8,471 nucleotides of DNA from Alphaproteobacteria bacterium (GTDB lineage: Bacteria > Pseudomonadota > Alphaproteobacteria > Rhizobiales > Rhizobiaceae), in contig JAUIBM010000100.1 of NCBI GenBank assembly GCA_030428345.1, forward strand, positions 1 through 8,471. Reading direction: 5' to 3'. Each line of letters opens with the position of its first letter. Positions within the stretch are counted from its first letter, which is position 1. Shown here one piece after another: positions 1 through 6,532 of the stretch. The notes beneath the pieces were generated by a model. That model was not told where the DNA came from, did no database searches, and worked only from the letters and a program-made list of their open reading frames with translations. The position numbers and the translations under genes were made by a program.

Positions 1-1058
1 CAGCAGCGGCATCGACGCTCGCAGCGCCAGCAATCGCCCAGACGACGCCGAAATTCACTTGGCGTTGCTCTTCGGGCTTCCCGAAGGCCCTCGACACGAT
101 TTATGGCGCGGCGGAAGTTTTCGCCAACGCGGTAAAGGAAGCAACCGACGGAAATTTCGACATTCAGGTTTATGGCGCAGGCGAAATCGTCGGCGCGCTG
201 GAAGGCCTCGATGCGGTCCAGAACGGCACCATCGAGATGGCGCACACCGCCTCCTATTATTTCTGGGGCAAGGATCCAACCTTCGCGTTTGGAACCGGCG
301 TGCCTTTCGGCCTGAACGCCCGCATGACCAATGGCTGGATGTATGAGGGCGGCGGCATCGATCTGATGAACGAATTCTACGCCAAGTATAACATCATCGC
401 CTATCCGGCCGGCAATACGGGCGCCCAGATGGGCGGTTGGTTCCGCAAGGAAATCAACACCGTCGACGATCTGAAGGGGCTGAAGTTCCGCATCGGCGGC
501 TTTGGCGGAAAGATCATCGAGCGGGTCGGCGTAGTGCCGCAAGGCCTTCCGGGCGGCGATATCTATCCGGCGCTGGAAAAGGGCACCATCGACGGCGCGG
601 AATTCGTGGGGCCCTATGACGACCAGAAGCTCGGCTTCAACAAGGTCGCGAAGTACTACTATTATCCGGGCTGGTGGGAAGGCGGCGTGGCGCTGCATTC
701 CATGATAAATCTCGACAAATGGAATGAACTGCCCAAGAGCTACCAGCAGATCGTCCGCAACGCTTCCGCCCTCGCCAACTCGGTGATGCTGGCGCGTTAC
801 GACACGCTCAATCCGACCGCGCTGAAACAGCTTGTCGGCGAGGGCACAATCCTGAAGTCCTACAGCCAGGAGATTCTGGAGACCTGCTTCAATGCTGCGA
901 AGGACACCTATGCGGAAATCGGCGCCCAAAACGCCGAATTCAAGAAGGTGCACGATTCCTACATGGCCTATCGTGGCGAGGCCTATCTGTGGTTCCAGCT
1001 CTCGGAATACACCGAGGACACCTTCATGATGATCCAGCAGCGCGCCGGCAAGATCTGA
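1..1058 (+). CDS. dctP: TRAP transporter solute-binding protein, TakP/FcbT1-like (5' partial)
   Basis: This is the periplasmic binding subunit of a tripartite ATP-independent (TRAP) importer, which delivers an organic acid to the DctQM permease. The frame is open from base 3 to TGA at 1056-1058, giving 351 visible residues; the true start lies left of the window, probably only about 15-20 residues away. The visible N-terminus (AAASTLAAPAIAQ) is the end of a signal peptide with an AIA|Q cleavage site, of the kind often seen in Tat-exported TRAP proteins. The ATG at 237 is internal, because recognisable family sequence (GEIVGALEGLDAVQNG) precedes it. The conserved ligand arginine is probably R163 in GLKFRIGG, followed by DGAEFVGPYDD (about 198-206) and the aromatic PGWWEGG block (about 222-228). 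These are typical of 2-oxoacid/lactate-type members (TakP class) rather than sialic-acid SiaP. The substrate is not proven. The gene is convergent with its likely partners dctQM. Confidence 0.93.
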   Translation, partial: AAASTLAAPAIAQTTPKFTWRCSSGFPKALDTIYGAAEVFANAVKEATDGNFDIQVYGAGEIVGALEGLDAVQNGTIEMAHTASYYFWGKDPTFAFGTGVPFGLNARMTNGWMYEGGGIDLMNEFYAKYNIIAYPAGNTGAQMGGWFRKEINTVDDLKGLKFRIGGFGGKIIERVGVVPQGLPGGDIYPALEKGTIDGAEFVGPYDDQKLGFNKVAKYYYYPGWWEGGVALHSMINLDKWNELPKSYQQIVRNASALANSVMLARYDTLNPTALKQLVGEGTILKSYSQEILETCFNAAKDTYAEIGAQNAEFKKVHDSYMAYRGEAYLWFQLSEYTEDTFMMIQQRAGKI

Positions 1059-1110
1059 CACGGGACACACCGGATGCTTCGACCTTTGGGTCGGAGCCGC
1101 TGAATGCGTC

Positions 1111-1141
1111 GACCCCCGGGCGAAAGCCCGGGGGTCTTTTT
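1111..1141 (+). terminator. Strong intrinsic terminator after the TRAP binding-protein gene
   Basis: An 11-bp perfect GC-rich stem (GACCCCCGGGC at 1111-1121 paired with GCCCGGGGGTC at 1126-1136) is closed by a GAAA tetraloop and followed by five T (1137-1141). It ends + strand transcription 53 bases after the dctP stop. On the - strand the hairpin has no U tract on its downstream side, so it is directional for dctP, although it could still stabilise the 3' end of dctM mRNA. A second, weaker hairpin precedes it at 1076-1097 (GCTTCGACC, TTTG loop, GGTCGGAGC, one G-U pair) and has no U tract. Confidence 0.93.
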
Positions 1142-1196
1142 GTGCCTCGTTGAGCGCCGCGCCGCCCTTCTGCGACGAAGCGGAATTGACCCGAAC

Positions 1197-2999
1197 TCAG
1201 TTGAACTTGGGCGGCTGGCTGAGATCGGTACCGGGCTTGGCGCCGCCGGCTGGCGGCGTGCCGAGATTGGGCATCGGCGGCAATTGCAGCCCGCCTGGCG
1301 TGCCCCCTCCCCCAAGTGGCGGCAGGCCGAAACTTGGCCCGCTCCCGCCCAGCCCGCCAGGAAGCTGCAGCCCCCCCGAGCCTGACGAGGGCAATTCGAT
1401 CTTCACATCGTTGACGTTGAACTTGGGAATGTCGTCCCTGTAGTGCAACACCAGCCACGGGAAGGCGATGATGACGCCCATGACCAGGATCTGGATCAGG
1501 ATGTATGGCAGCACCCCTGCATAGATTTCGGTCGTCCTGACCCCAGCCACGTTCCGGCCGGTGATCTTGTCCTTCCAATCGGATTTCGGCGCTATGGAGC
1601 GCAGATAGAACAGCGCAAAACCGAAAGGTGGCGTCAGGAACGAAGTCTGCAGGTTGATGCCGAGCAGCACGCCGAGCCAGATCAGATCGATGCCGAGCTT
1701 CTCTGCCGGTCCCACAAGCAGCGGCACGACGATGAATGCAATCTCGAAGAAATCGAGAAAGCAGCCGAGAATGAAGACAATCACCGTCACAACGACCAGA
1801 AAGCCGTATTCGCCGCCCGGCAGCGAGAGCAGCAGATGCTCGATCCAAACGTTCCCATTGATGCCGTAGAAGGTGAGCCCAAAAACGCGCGCACCGATCA
1901 GGATGAACATGACGAAGGCCGTCAGCACTGTCGTCGCGTCGAGCGCTTCCTTCAGCATCTTGAAGCCGATACGGCGCTTGATGACGGACAGCACCAGCGC
2001 CCCGGCGGCGCCCATGGCGCCGCCTTCGGTTGGCGTGGCGATGCCAAGGAAGATGGTTCCCAGCACCAGAAAGATCAACGCCAGGGGCGGGATCAGCACG
2101 ATCACCACCTGTTCGGCGAGCCGCGACAGCACACCGAGCTTGAACCTTCGATTCGCCAGACTGACCGATAGAGCGAAGGCGGTCGCTAGGGTCGCCGACA
2201 GGACGAAACGCGGTTCGTACCGCATGGCGGCGAAGGCGACATGATACAGGAGGAAATGCAGGCTGACTGAAAGGACGACCAGCACCAGCAAGGACAGGAT
2301 TCCGCCGCCAAGCGTGCGCGTCTCCTTGGGGAGCGCCGGCACCCATTTGGGACGCACGATCGTCAGCAGGAAAATATACGCGCAATACGCAGCCACGATG
2401 ATCCCGGCTGGGTAGAGGGCCCCGACATACATGTCGCCCACCGAGCGCCCAAGCTGGTCGGACATGACAATAAGGACCAGTGAGGGCGGAACGATCTGCG
2501 CCAGCGTTCCGGATGCCGCAATCGTGCCGGTGGCGACGGTGCGGTTGTAATTGTAGCGCAACATGATGGGCAGCGAGATCAAGCCCATGGCGATGACGGA
2601 CGCCGCGACAACGCCGGTGGTCGCGCCAAGCAGCGCGCCGACGACGATGACCGCATAGGCAATGCCGCCGCGGATCGGTCCGAACAGCTGGCCGATCGTA
2701 TCCAGCAGATCCTCCGCCATGCGCGATCGTTCCAGGATGATGCCCATGAAGGTGAAGAACGGAATGGCGAGCAGCGTGTCGTTGCGCAGCACATCGAAGG
2801 TTCGGTTCACATTGGCGCCGAGCAGCGGCCAGAAAAGGCGGATATCCTGGGGATCGAACGCAGAAAGTTCGACGCCGATGATGAAGTAAAGCAGTCCGCC
2901 CCCCGCCAGCGTGAAAGCGACGGGATAGCCGAGCAGCAGCATCGCCATCACGCTGACAAACATGATGGGCGCGAGGTTCTGGGCAATGATTTCGATCAT
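1197..2999 (-). CDS. dctM: TRAP transporter large permease (DctM/FcbT3-type, extended form)
   Basis: This is the 600-residue inner-membrane channel subunit, which uses an ion gradient to import the ligand handed over by the binding protein. Family landmarks are LLLGYPVAFTLAGGG (about 21-35), the block around IPFFTFMG (79-86), GALLGATTGVVAASVIAMG (121-139), TLAQIVPPS (165-173) and GIATPTEGGAMGA (319-331). A segment at about 215-300 adds extra hydrophobic helices between these blocks. This is a feature of the larger COG4664 permeases and explains a length well beyond the usual 430 or so. From about residue 537 the protein ends in a 64-residue Pro/Gly-rich tail. The ATG overlaps the dctQ stop as ATGA, and a GAGGGAG Shine-Dalgarno lies about 8 nt upstream within dctQ, so the two genes should be translationally coupled. 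The stop is TGA at 1197-1199, 138 bases from the convergent dctP stop. Substrate unknown; it is presumed to match the neighbouring TakP-like binding protein. Confidence 0.94.
   Translation of the reverse strand: MIEIIAQNLAPIMFVSVMAMLLLGYPVAFTLAGGGLLYFIIGVELSAFDPQDIRLFWPLLGANVNRTFDVLRNDTLLAIPFFTFMGIILERSRMAEDLLDTIGQLFGPIRGGIAYAVIVVGALLGATTGVVAASVIAMGLISLPIMLRYNYNRTVATGTIAASGTLAQIVPPSLVLIVMSDQLGRSVGDMYVGALYPAGIIVAAYCAYIFLLTIVRPKWVPALPKETRTLGGGILSLLVLVVLSVSLHFLLYHVAFAAMRYEPRFVLSATLATAFALSVSLANRRFKLGVLSRLAEQVVIVLIPPLALIFLVLGTIFLGIATPTEGGAMGAAGALVLSVIKRRIGFKMLKEALDATTVLTAFVMFILIGARVFGLTFYGINGNVWIEHLLLSLPGGEYGFLVVVTVIVFILGCFLDFFEIAFIVVPLLVGPAEKLGIDLIWLGVLLGINLQTSFLTPPFGFALFYLRSIAPKSDWKDKITGRNVAGVRTTEIYAGVLPYILIQILVMGVIIAFPWLVLHYRDDIPKFNVNDVKIELPSSGSGGLQLPGGLGGSGPSFGLPPLGGGGTPGGLQLPPMPNLGTPPAGGAKPGTDLSQPPKFN
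1200..1391 (-). other. Low-complexity Pro/Gly-rich C-terminal tail of DctM
   Basis: These bases encode DctM residues 537-600. The tail has no predicted membrane segment and is dominated by Gly, Pro, Leu and Ser. The hexapeptide GGLQLP occurs twice (about 542-547 and 569-574), and PKFN occurs just before the tail (525-528) and at its very end. The two LQLP copies use different codons (CTG CAG CTT CCT against CTG CAA TTG CCG). That pattern suggests the peptide is kept in this frame, rather than a recent DNA duplication or a frameshift artefact. The tract includes a run of seven C on the + strand (1371-1377). Confidence 0.8.
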
Positions 3000-3586
3000 T
3001 TACCGGCTCCCTCTTGCTCGCTGTAGCCGGTTTCCATTTCCTTGACCGCAGGGTGGCTCGCCTGCGCTGCGTTGGGGTCTTCAAGTCGACCGGCGATGAC
3101 CGCAATGCGCTTGATGATTTCCGACAGCGCCTGAGCGAGCAGGAGTGAGAAGCCCAAGAGAATTAGCAGCTTGGCGGGCCACAATATCAGACCGCCCGCA
3201 TTGACCGAGGTCTCGCCCGAACGGAATGAGGACAGGACCCAGGGAAAGCTGAGATAGATGAGCAACACGCACCACGGCACGAGGAAGACGATATGGCCAA
3301 GAAGATCGATCCAGTCGCGGGTGCGCTTGGAGAGCTTGCTTGAGAAAATATCGATGCGGACGTGCTCGTTGCGCTGCAGGACATAGGCCGCAGCGAGCAT
3401 GAACACCGCTCCATAGAGATACCACTGCGCCTCCAGCCAGGCGTTGGACGAATTGCTGAAGACCTTGCGAATGATTGCATTACCGGCGCTGATGATGATC
3501 GCCGCGAGGATCAGCCATGAAACAGATCGGCCGACAAGCGCGGTAAACCAGTCTATCGCGCGGCTCAATGCGAGCGCGGCTGACAT
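2996..3586 (-). CDS. dctQ: TRAP transporter small permease (DctQ)
   Basis: This is the four-helix inner-membrane subunit of the TRAP importer, which pairs with DctM. It has 196 residues, with membrane segments at about 20-40, 55-72, 93-115 and 134-155. The family motif NEHVRIDIF (73-81) follows the second helix, and WLEAQWYLYGAVFMLAAAYVLQ (50-71) is typical. The C-terminal 30 residues are charged and probably cytoplasmic. An in-frame ATG lies 75 bases upstream (3661), but I chose 3586. A very good purine-rich Shine-Dalgarno sits just before it, the longer form would add a basic non-family leader (RAQRRQKKR), and DctQ proteins usually start close to the first helix. The gene is 132 bases downstream of the NicO stop on the same strand. 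That gap shows no clear terminator and no convincing promoter; two TTGAC copies about 20 bases apart have no good -10 after them. Read-through from the exporter therefore cannot be excluded. Confidence 0.93.
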   Translation of the reverse strand: MSAALALSRAIDWFTALVGRSVSWLILAAIIISAGNAIIRKVFSNSSNAWLEAQWYLYGAVFMLAAAYVLQRNEHVRIDIFSSKLSKRTRDWIDLLGHIVFLVPWCVLLIYLSFPWVLSSFRSGETSVNAGGLILWPAKLLILLGFSLLLAQALSEIIKRIAVIAGRLEDPNAAQASHPAVKEMETGYSEQEGAGK

Positions 3587-3592
3587 GGATGG

Positions 3593-3602
3593 CCCTCCCC
3601 TC
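3593..3602 (-). promoter_or_regulatory. Ribosome binding site that fixes the dctQ start
   Basis: On the - strand the sequence GAGGGGAGGG ends 6 nt before the ATG at 3586. It is a strong anti-SD match and the main reason to prefer the 196-residue DctQ over the 221-residue form. It is preceded by seven A (T tract at 3603-3609 on the + strand). Confidence 0.75.
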
Positions 3603-3718
3603 TTTTTTTGTCGCCGCTGGGCTCGCGACGCAAGCAAGGTCAACCCTGCCGCGAGGCGCAAGTCAAGATGGCATTAAGTAGAGGGGCTATTCGTTGCGAA
3701 CCGTTTGGGGAAAGGTTG

Positions 3719-4795
3719 TTACTGGTACAGCGCGGCGGACAGCAGCGTAAGCCCGAGCACCAACACCAGCGCCGCCCCGCCGATTTCTATTCCCCGGTGC
3801 AGGCCAGCGCTCATGCCGCTCGCCCCACCGATTCGCAGCGCCGCGTCCTTGGCCCAGACCGCGAGCGCGGCCAGCGTGGCGACGGTGACCCCGGTTCCCA
3901 GCGCCATGGCGAGCGCGGAAGCGATCCCCGCGGCATAAAGGCCGTTGAGGAAGGCGAAGGTGAGCACGATCAACGCGCCGGAACAGGGCCGCAGGCCGAC
4001 CGCCAGAATGGCCGAACCGGCCTGGCGCAGACCGAACTCCCGCCCCAGCGTCGCGGGATCGGGGGCATGCAGATGTCCGCACGAATCGTCGTGCACATGC
4101 CCGCCATGTTCGTGCTCATGTGGATGTTGGTGATCATGGTGGCCGTGTCCGGCTTCGGCAGAGGCATGGTCGTGAACACCCTCATGCGAATGGCCGTGCC
4201 CATTATTTGCCCCGTGACCGTGATCGTGATCGGAAACCGCATGCGAATGGCCGTGGGAGTGCCCCCCGCGAAAAAGTTTTTGCCAGAGCAGCCAGGCGCC
4301 CAGCGCAGTCACAGCGCCATAGCTCGCGATTTCCAGCCACGCGGTCGCGTCTCCCTGCCGGATGCCATAGCCGCGCAGCAGCAGGGCCAGCGCCGCGATC
4401 ACCACGATTGCCGTCAGCGCCTGGATGAAGGCGGAGGCGAAGGCCAGCATGATGCCGCGCCTTGCCGCCACTTCATTGGCCAGCATGTAGGAGGAAATGA
4501 CCGCCTTGCCGTGGCCCGGCCCGGCGGCGTGGAAAATGCCGTAGGTGAAGGAAAGGCCGGCCAGCGCCCAGACATGCGACGCATCGGTGCGCATCGCCTG
4601 CAACTGCGCGGTCATCAGCCTGTAGAAGCTCTGTTGCTGGTGCTGAATCCAGAATAGCACCCCGGCAAACGGACCGTCCGGCGAGATCGCCTGTTCCGGC
4701 CGGCCGATCCCCAGCGAATTGGCGGCCTCCGCCAGATGCGGCATCACGATAAGAGCACCCGCCGCGGCGATGCCCAATGGTATTGCCCGTCGCAT
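3719..4795 (-). CDS. NicO/RcnA-family nickel/cobalt exporter with His-rich loop
   Basis: This is a 358-residue inner-membrane protein of the NicO family (RcnA relatives), which moves Ni2+ and/or Co2+ out of the cytoplasm. An N-terminal hydrophobic segment (about 5-25, ending LAEAAN) precedes the two family blocks: FHAAGPGHGKAVISSY (89-103) and GLRPCSGALIVLTFAFLNG (268-285). The His in the first block and the RPCSG in the second are characteristic. Between them is a hydrophilic loop at about 179-243 with 24 His in 65 residues. The ATG at 4795 has a GGGAGG Shine-Dalgarno 4 nt upstream and starts 13 nt after the DUF1007 stop, so the two genes form one transcription unit. DUF1007 and NicO proteins are often adjacent or fused in proteobacteria, which supports joint function. 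The metal (Ni, Co or possibly Zn) cannot be read from the sequence. Stop TAA at 3719-3721. Confidence 0.93.
   Translation of the reverse strand: MRRAIPLGIAAAGALIVMPHLAEAANSLGIGRPEQAISPDGPFAGVLFWIQHQQQSFYRLMTAQLQAMRTDASHVWALAGLSFTYGIFHAAGPGHGKAVISSYMLANEVAARRGIMLAFASAFIQALTAIVVIAALALLLRGYGIRQGDATAWLEIASYGAVTALGAWLLWQKLFRGGHSHGHSHAVSDHDHGHGANNGHGHSHEGVHDHASAEAGHGHHDHQHPHEHEHGGHVHDDSCGHLHAPDPATLGREFGLRQAGSAILAVGLRPCSGALIVLTFAFLNGLYAAGIASALAMALGTGVTVATLAALAVWAKDAALRIGGASGMSAGLHRGIEIGGAALVLVLGLTLLSAALYQ
4067..4261 (-). repeat. His-codon-rich tract in the NicO exporter
   Basis: This imperfect CAT/CAC-GGC/GAC-type coding repeat specifies residues 179-243 of the exporter and consists of short HSHGH, DHDHGH and HEHEH units. 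The Asp/Glu/Gly spacing is irregular, so it is a low-complexity coding tract rather than a clean tandem repeat. Similar loops in RcnA and ZIP-type transporters bind metal on the cytoplasmic side. That this one does so is inference. Confidence 0.8.
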
Positions 4796-4808
4796 GGGGC
4801 CTCCCGAT

Positions 4809-5456
4809 TTACGAGCTGCAGTTCAGATAGACCCAGGTCAGCCACTGGTCGCCCAGCGTCGACCCCTTGGGATTGTTGAAGAACTCCTCGGTCAGCGCGG
4901 CCGAGTTTTGCGAATACAGCTTGTCGAAATCCGGCCGCACGATCGAGACCTTGCATGCCGCGCCGTTCCCGGTGATCTGGATGGCGGATTCATCGGCGAG
5001 TTCCATCGCCACGAAATAGGTCGGATCGGAAACGGAAATCAGCAGCGGTCCCGGAACCGCGGGCACGGGCGTCTTGAAGGTCTCGGCGAAGAACATCAGG
5101 ATCTGGCCGTCCTGATAGCTGACCATGATTTTCGGAGGCGGCACGAATTTGATCGTCTTGCCCTTGTACCGAACCTCGGTGAAGAAGTCCTGCTCGCCGA
5201 TAGACTGGGTGACGGTCTTGGAGACCTCCTCCAGTTCCTCGTGGCTGAGCTCGCCGTCGCCATTGGTGTCGTAGTCGAGCATCACGGTCGAGGAAAATAT
5301 CTCGTCGAATCGCCAGACATGGCGCAATTCGGTCACCGCGCCGGCCGAATTGCGCACGATCTCCAGATTGACGTCGACAAGCACGTGGGGATGGGCGCCC
5401 GCCTCGCCGGGAAAGACAATGCCTGCGAGCGCCAGCGCCATGCCGCGCCATTTCAT
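4809..5456 (-). CDS. Secreted DUF1007 protein with EF-hand-like loop, partner of NicO exporter
   Basis: This is a DUF1007-family (COG3683) protein of 215 residues. Its molecular role is not established; its recurrent position next to NicO exporters implies a periplasmic part in Ni/Co handling. A short signal peptide (MKWRGMALALAGIVFPGEAGA) would leave a mature N-terminus of HPHVLVDV, and the AHPHV start is a family hallmark. Then come RHVWRFDE (45-52) and a textbook EF-hand loop DTNGDGELSHEE (63-74, with D, N, D, G, L and E in the expected places). Two Cys (168 and 213) could pair in the periplasm. The frame stays open to 5636, but that longer form would overlap the LysR gene and lacks a signal peptide. 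I chose ATG 5456; ATG 5474 (MLDGKS) is a reasonable alternative. Neither has a strong Shine-Dalgarno. Stop TAA at 4809-4811, 13 nt before NicO. Confidence 0.88.
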   Translation of the reverse strand: MKWRGMALALAGIVFPGEAGAHPHVLVDVNLEIVRNSAGAVTELRHVWRFDEIFSSTVMLDYDTNGDGELSHEELEEVSKTVTQSIGEQDFFTEVRYKGKTIKFVPPPKIMVSYQDGQILMFFAETFKTPVPAVPGPLLISVSDPTYFVAMELADESAIQITGNGAACKVSIVRPDFDKLYSQNSAALTEEFFNNPKGSTLGDQWLTWVYLNCSS

Positions 5457-5506
5457 CGATTTGCCGTCCAACATGGTCTCGATTCGCGTCCGGATTCGCC
5501 CGAAAG

Positions 5507-5538
5507 ATTGTAGCCAAAGACACATTGGCCTGAAACAA
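5507..5538 (-). promoter_or_regulatory. Candidate metalloregulated promoter of DUF1007-nicO
   Basis: On the - strand a good -10 (TACAAT, 5512-5507) is immediately preceded by a dyad, GCCAA-N7-TTGGC (5529-5513). A -35-like TTGTTT lies at 5538-5533, giving a 20-nt spacer that contains the dyad. A 17-nt spacer would give only the poor hexamer TTTCAG. A long spacer holding a dyad is the layout of MerR-family promoters. The predicted start lies about 26-45 nt before the two candidate ATGs. This is pattern reading only, with no start-site data. Confidence 0.42.
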
Positions 5539-5587
5539 GACGTCAGCATGGCGGGCGATGCGCGGCCGCGCGACATTTCATCACGGA

Positions 5588-6508
5588 TCAGTCGCGCGCT
5601 TCCTCTTCGCTGCAGGCGGCATTGGTGCGGAACCACTTCGCCATGAAATCGACGAAGACCCGCACCTTTGCCGGCACCAGCCGACGATGCGGATAGACCG
5701 CGTAGACACCCCCACCGGTGGGAATATAGTCTTCAAGCAGGCTGATCAGACTGCCGTCGCGGATTTCCCGCTCGACGGAGAATTCCGGGGAAAGCGTCAA
5801 TCCGAGCCCGGCCAGCGCCGCGCGTTTGGCGACTTCGGGGCTGTTGACCTCGAATATGGCGTTGACGGTCGTCGTCGCTTCCTTGCCTTCCTCGTCGAGG
5901 AATATCCAGTTGCTCCGACCCTTCCAATTGGCGTCCACGATCGCCGGGAACCGCACCAGATCGCGCGGCGTCTCGGGCTTTCCGTGGGTCGCGATGAAAT
6001 CGGGCGAAGCGCACAACACCAGCCGGAAATAGCCGAGCTTTCGCGCGATCAGCGCCGAATCGGTGAGCCGCGAGATACGGATTGCGACGTCATAGCCTTC
6101 GTCGACCAGGTTGACGATCCGGTCGTCGAGATTGAGTTCGAGCGTGATGTCGGGATATTCGGCGGCAAATTCGACGAAGGGCAATCCGATCTCCAGATCC
6201 GTCAGCGACCGCGGGGCGGAGACGCGAAGTCGCCCGCGCAGGCCCGATCCGGTTTCGCGCACGGTCTCCTGCATGTCGGCCAGCCGCCGCAGGATATCCA
6301 TCGCCGATTCGTAATATTGCTGTCCCGCCTCGGTGAGCGAGAATTGCCGCGTGGTGCGATTGAGCAGCAGAATGCCCAGATCGTCCTCCAGTTCGCGCAC
6401 ATATCGCGACATCAGGGCCTTGGAGCGGCCGAGCTTGCGCGCCGCCGCGGAGAACCCCTCCTCTTCGACGACTTCGACAAAGGCCTGCATTCGGGTGAAA
6501 GTGTCCAA
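5588..6508 (-). CDS. LysR-family transcriptional regulator (CrgA-like)
   Basis: This is a 306-residue cytoplasmic DNA-binding regulator. The winged helix-turn-helix covers about 1-62, with the recognition region in GFSAAARKLGRSKALMSRYV (18-37) followed by RELEDDLG and LLNRTTRQFSLTEAG. The effector-binding domain runs from about 93 to 295 and has the CrgA-type hallmarks GRLRVSAP, LVDEGYDVAIRI and VAKRAALAGLGLTLSP. The start is TTG at 6508: the MDTFTRMQAFVEVV N-terminus matches the family, and an AAAGGGA Shine-Dalgarno sits 5 nt before it. The next ATG (6490) has no Shine-Dalgarno and would clip the domain. The effector is unknown. The gene lies between the WD40 and DUF1007 genes on the same strand with 83- and 131-base gaps, so it could belong to a metal regulon or be a bystander. 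There is no divergent target gene, which is unusual for LysR but not rare. Confidence 0.93.
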   Translation of the reverse strand: MDTFTRMQAFVEVVEEEGFSAAARKLGRSKALMSRYVRELEDDLGILLLNRTTRQFSLTEAGQQYYESAMDILRRLADMQETVRETGSGLRGRLRVSAPRSLTDLEIGLPFVEFAAEYPDITLELNLDDRIVNLVDEGYDVAIRISRLTDSALIARKLGYFRLVLCASPDFIATHGKPETPRDLVRFPAIVDANWKGRSNWIFLDEEGKEATTTVNAIFEVNSPEVAKRAALAGLGLTLSPEFSVEREIRDGSLISLLEDYIPTGGGVYAVYPHRRLVPAKVRVFVDFMAKWFRTNAACSEEEARD

Positions 6509-6513
6509 CGCGA

Positions 6514-6520
6514 TCCCTTT
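6514..6520 (-). promoter_or_regulatory. Shine-Dalgarno supporting the TTG start of the LysR gene
   Basis: AAAGGGA on the - strand lies 5 nt upstream of TTG 6508. The alternative ATG at 6490 has no comparable site at a usable distance, so this element decides the start. Confidence 0.6.
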
Positions 6521-6532
6521 GAAGCGGTTCAG

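Noticed and set aside
237..1058. The TRAP binding protein starting at ATG 237
   Set aside because: The same frame is open to the left edge and encodes family sequence and a signal-peptide end before 237, so the gene is partial rather than short.
1024..3105. A 693-residue open frame on the - strand overlapping most of dctM
   Set aside because: It is a shadow frame of a GC-rich gene: its translation is Arg/Ala-rich with no family motifs, whereas the overlapping frame is an unmistakable DctM with a ribosome site and ATGA coupling.
3603..3609. T7 tract upstream of dctQ as the U tract of a + strand terminator
   Set aside because: No stable hairpin ends directly before it on the + strand, and there is no + strand gene upstream that would need it.
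3608..4657. A 349-residue + strand open frame antisense to the NicO gene
   Set aside because: It mirrors the His-rich loop and membrane segments of NicO, has no family signature and starts inside the dctQ upstream region.
5560..5571. 12-bp palindrome GCGCGGCCGCGC after the LysR stop as a terminator
   Set aside because: It has no usable loop and no U tract, and about two 12-bp palindromes are expected by chance in a window of this size (more in GC-rich DNA).
4809..5636. A 275-residue version of the DUF1007 protein
   Set aside because: The extra 60 residues overlap the end of the LysR gene, are Arg/Cys-rich, would bury the signal peptide inside the protein, and would run through the candidate promoter.
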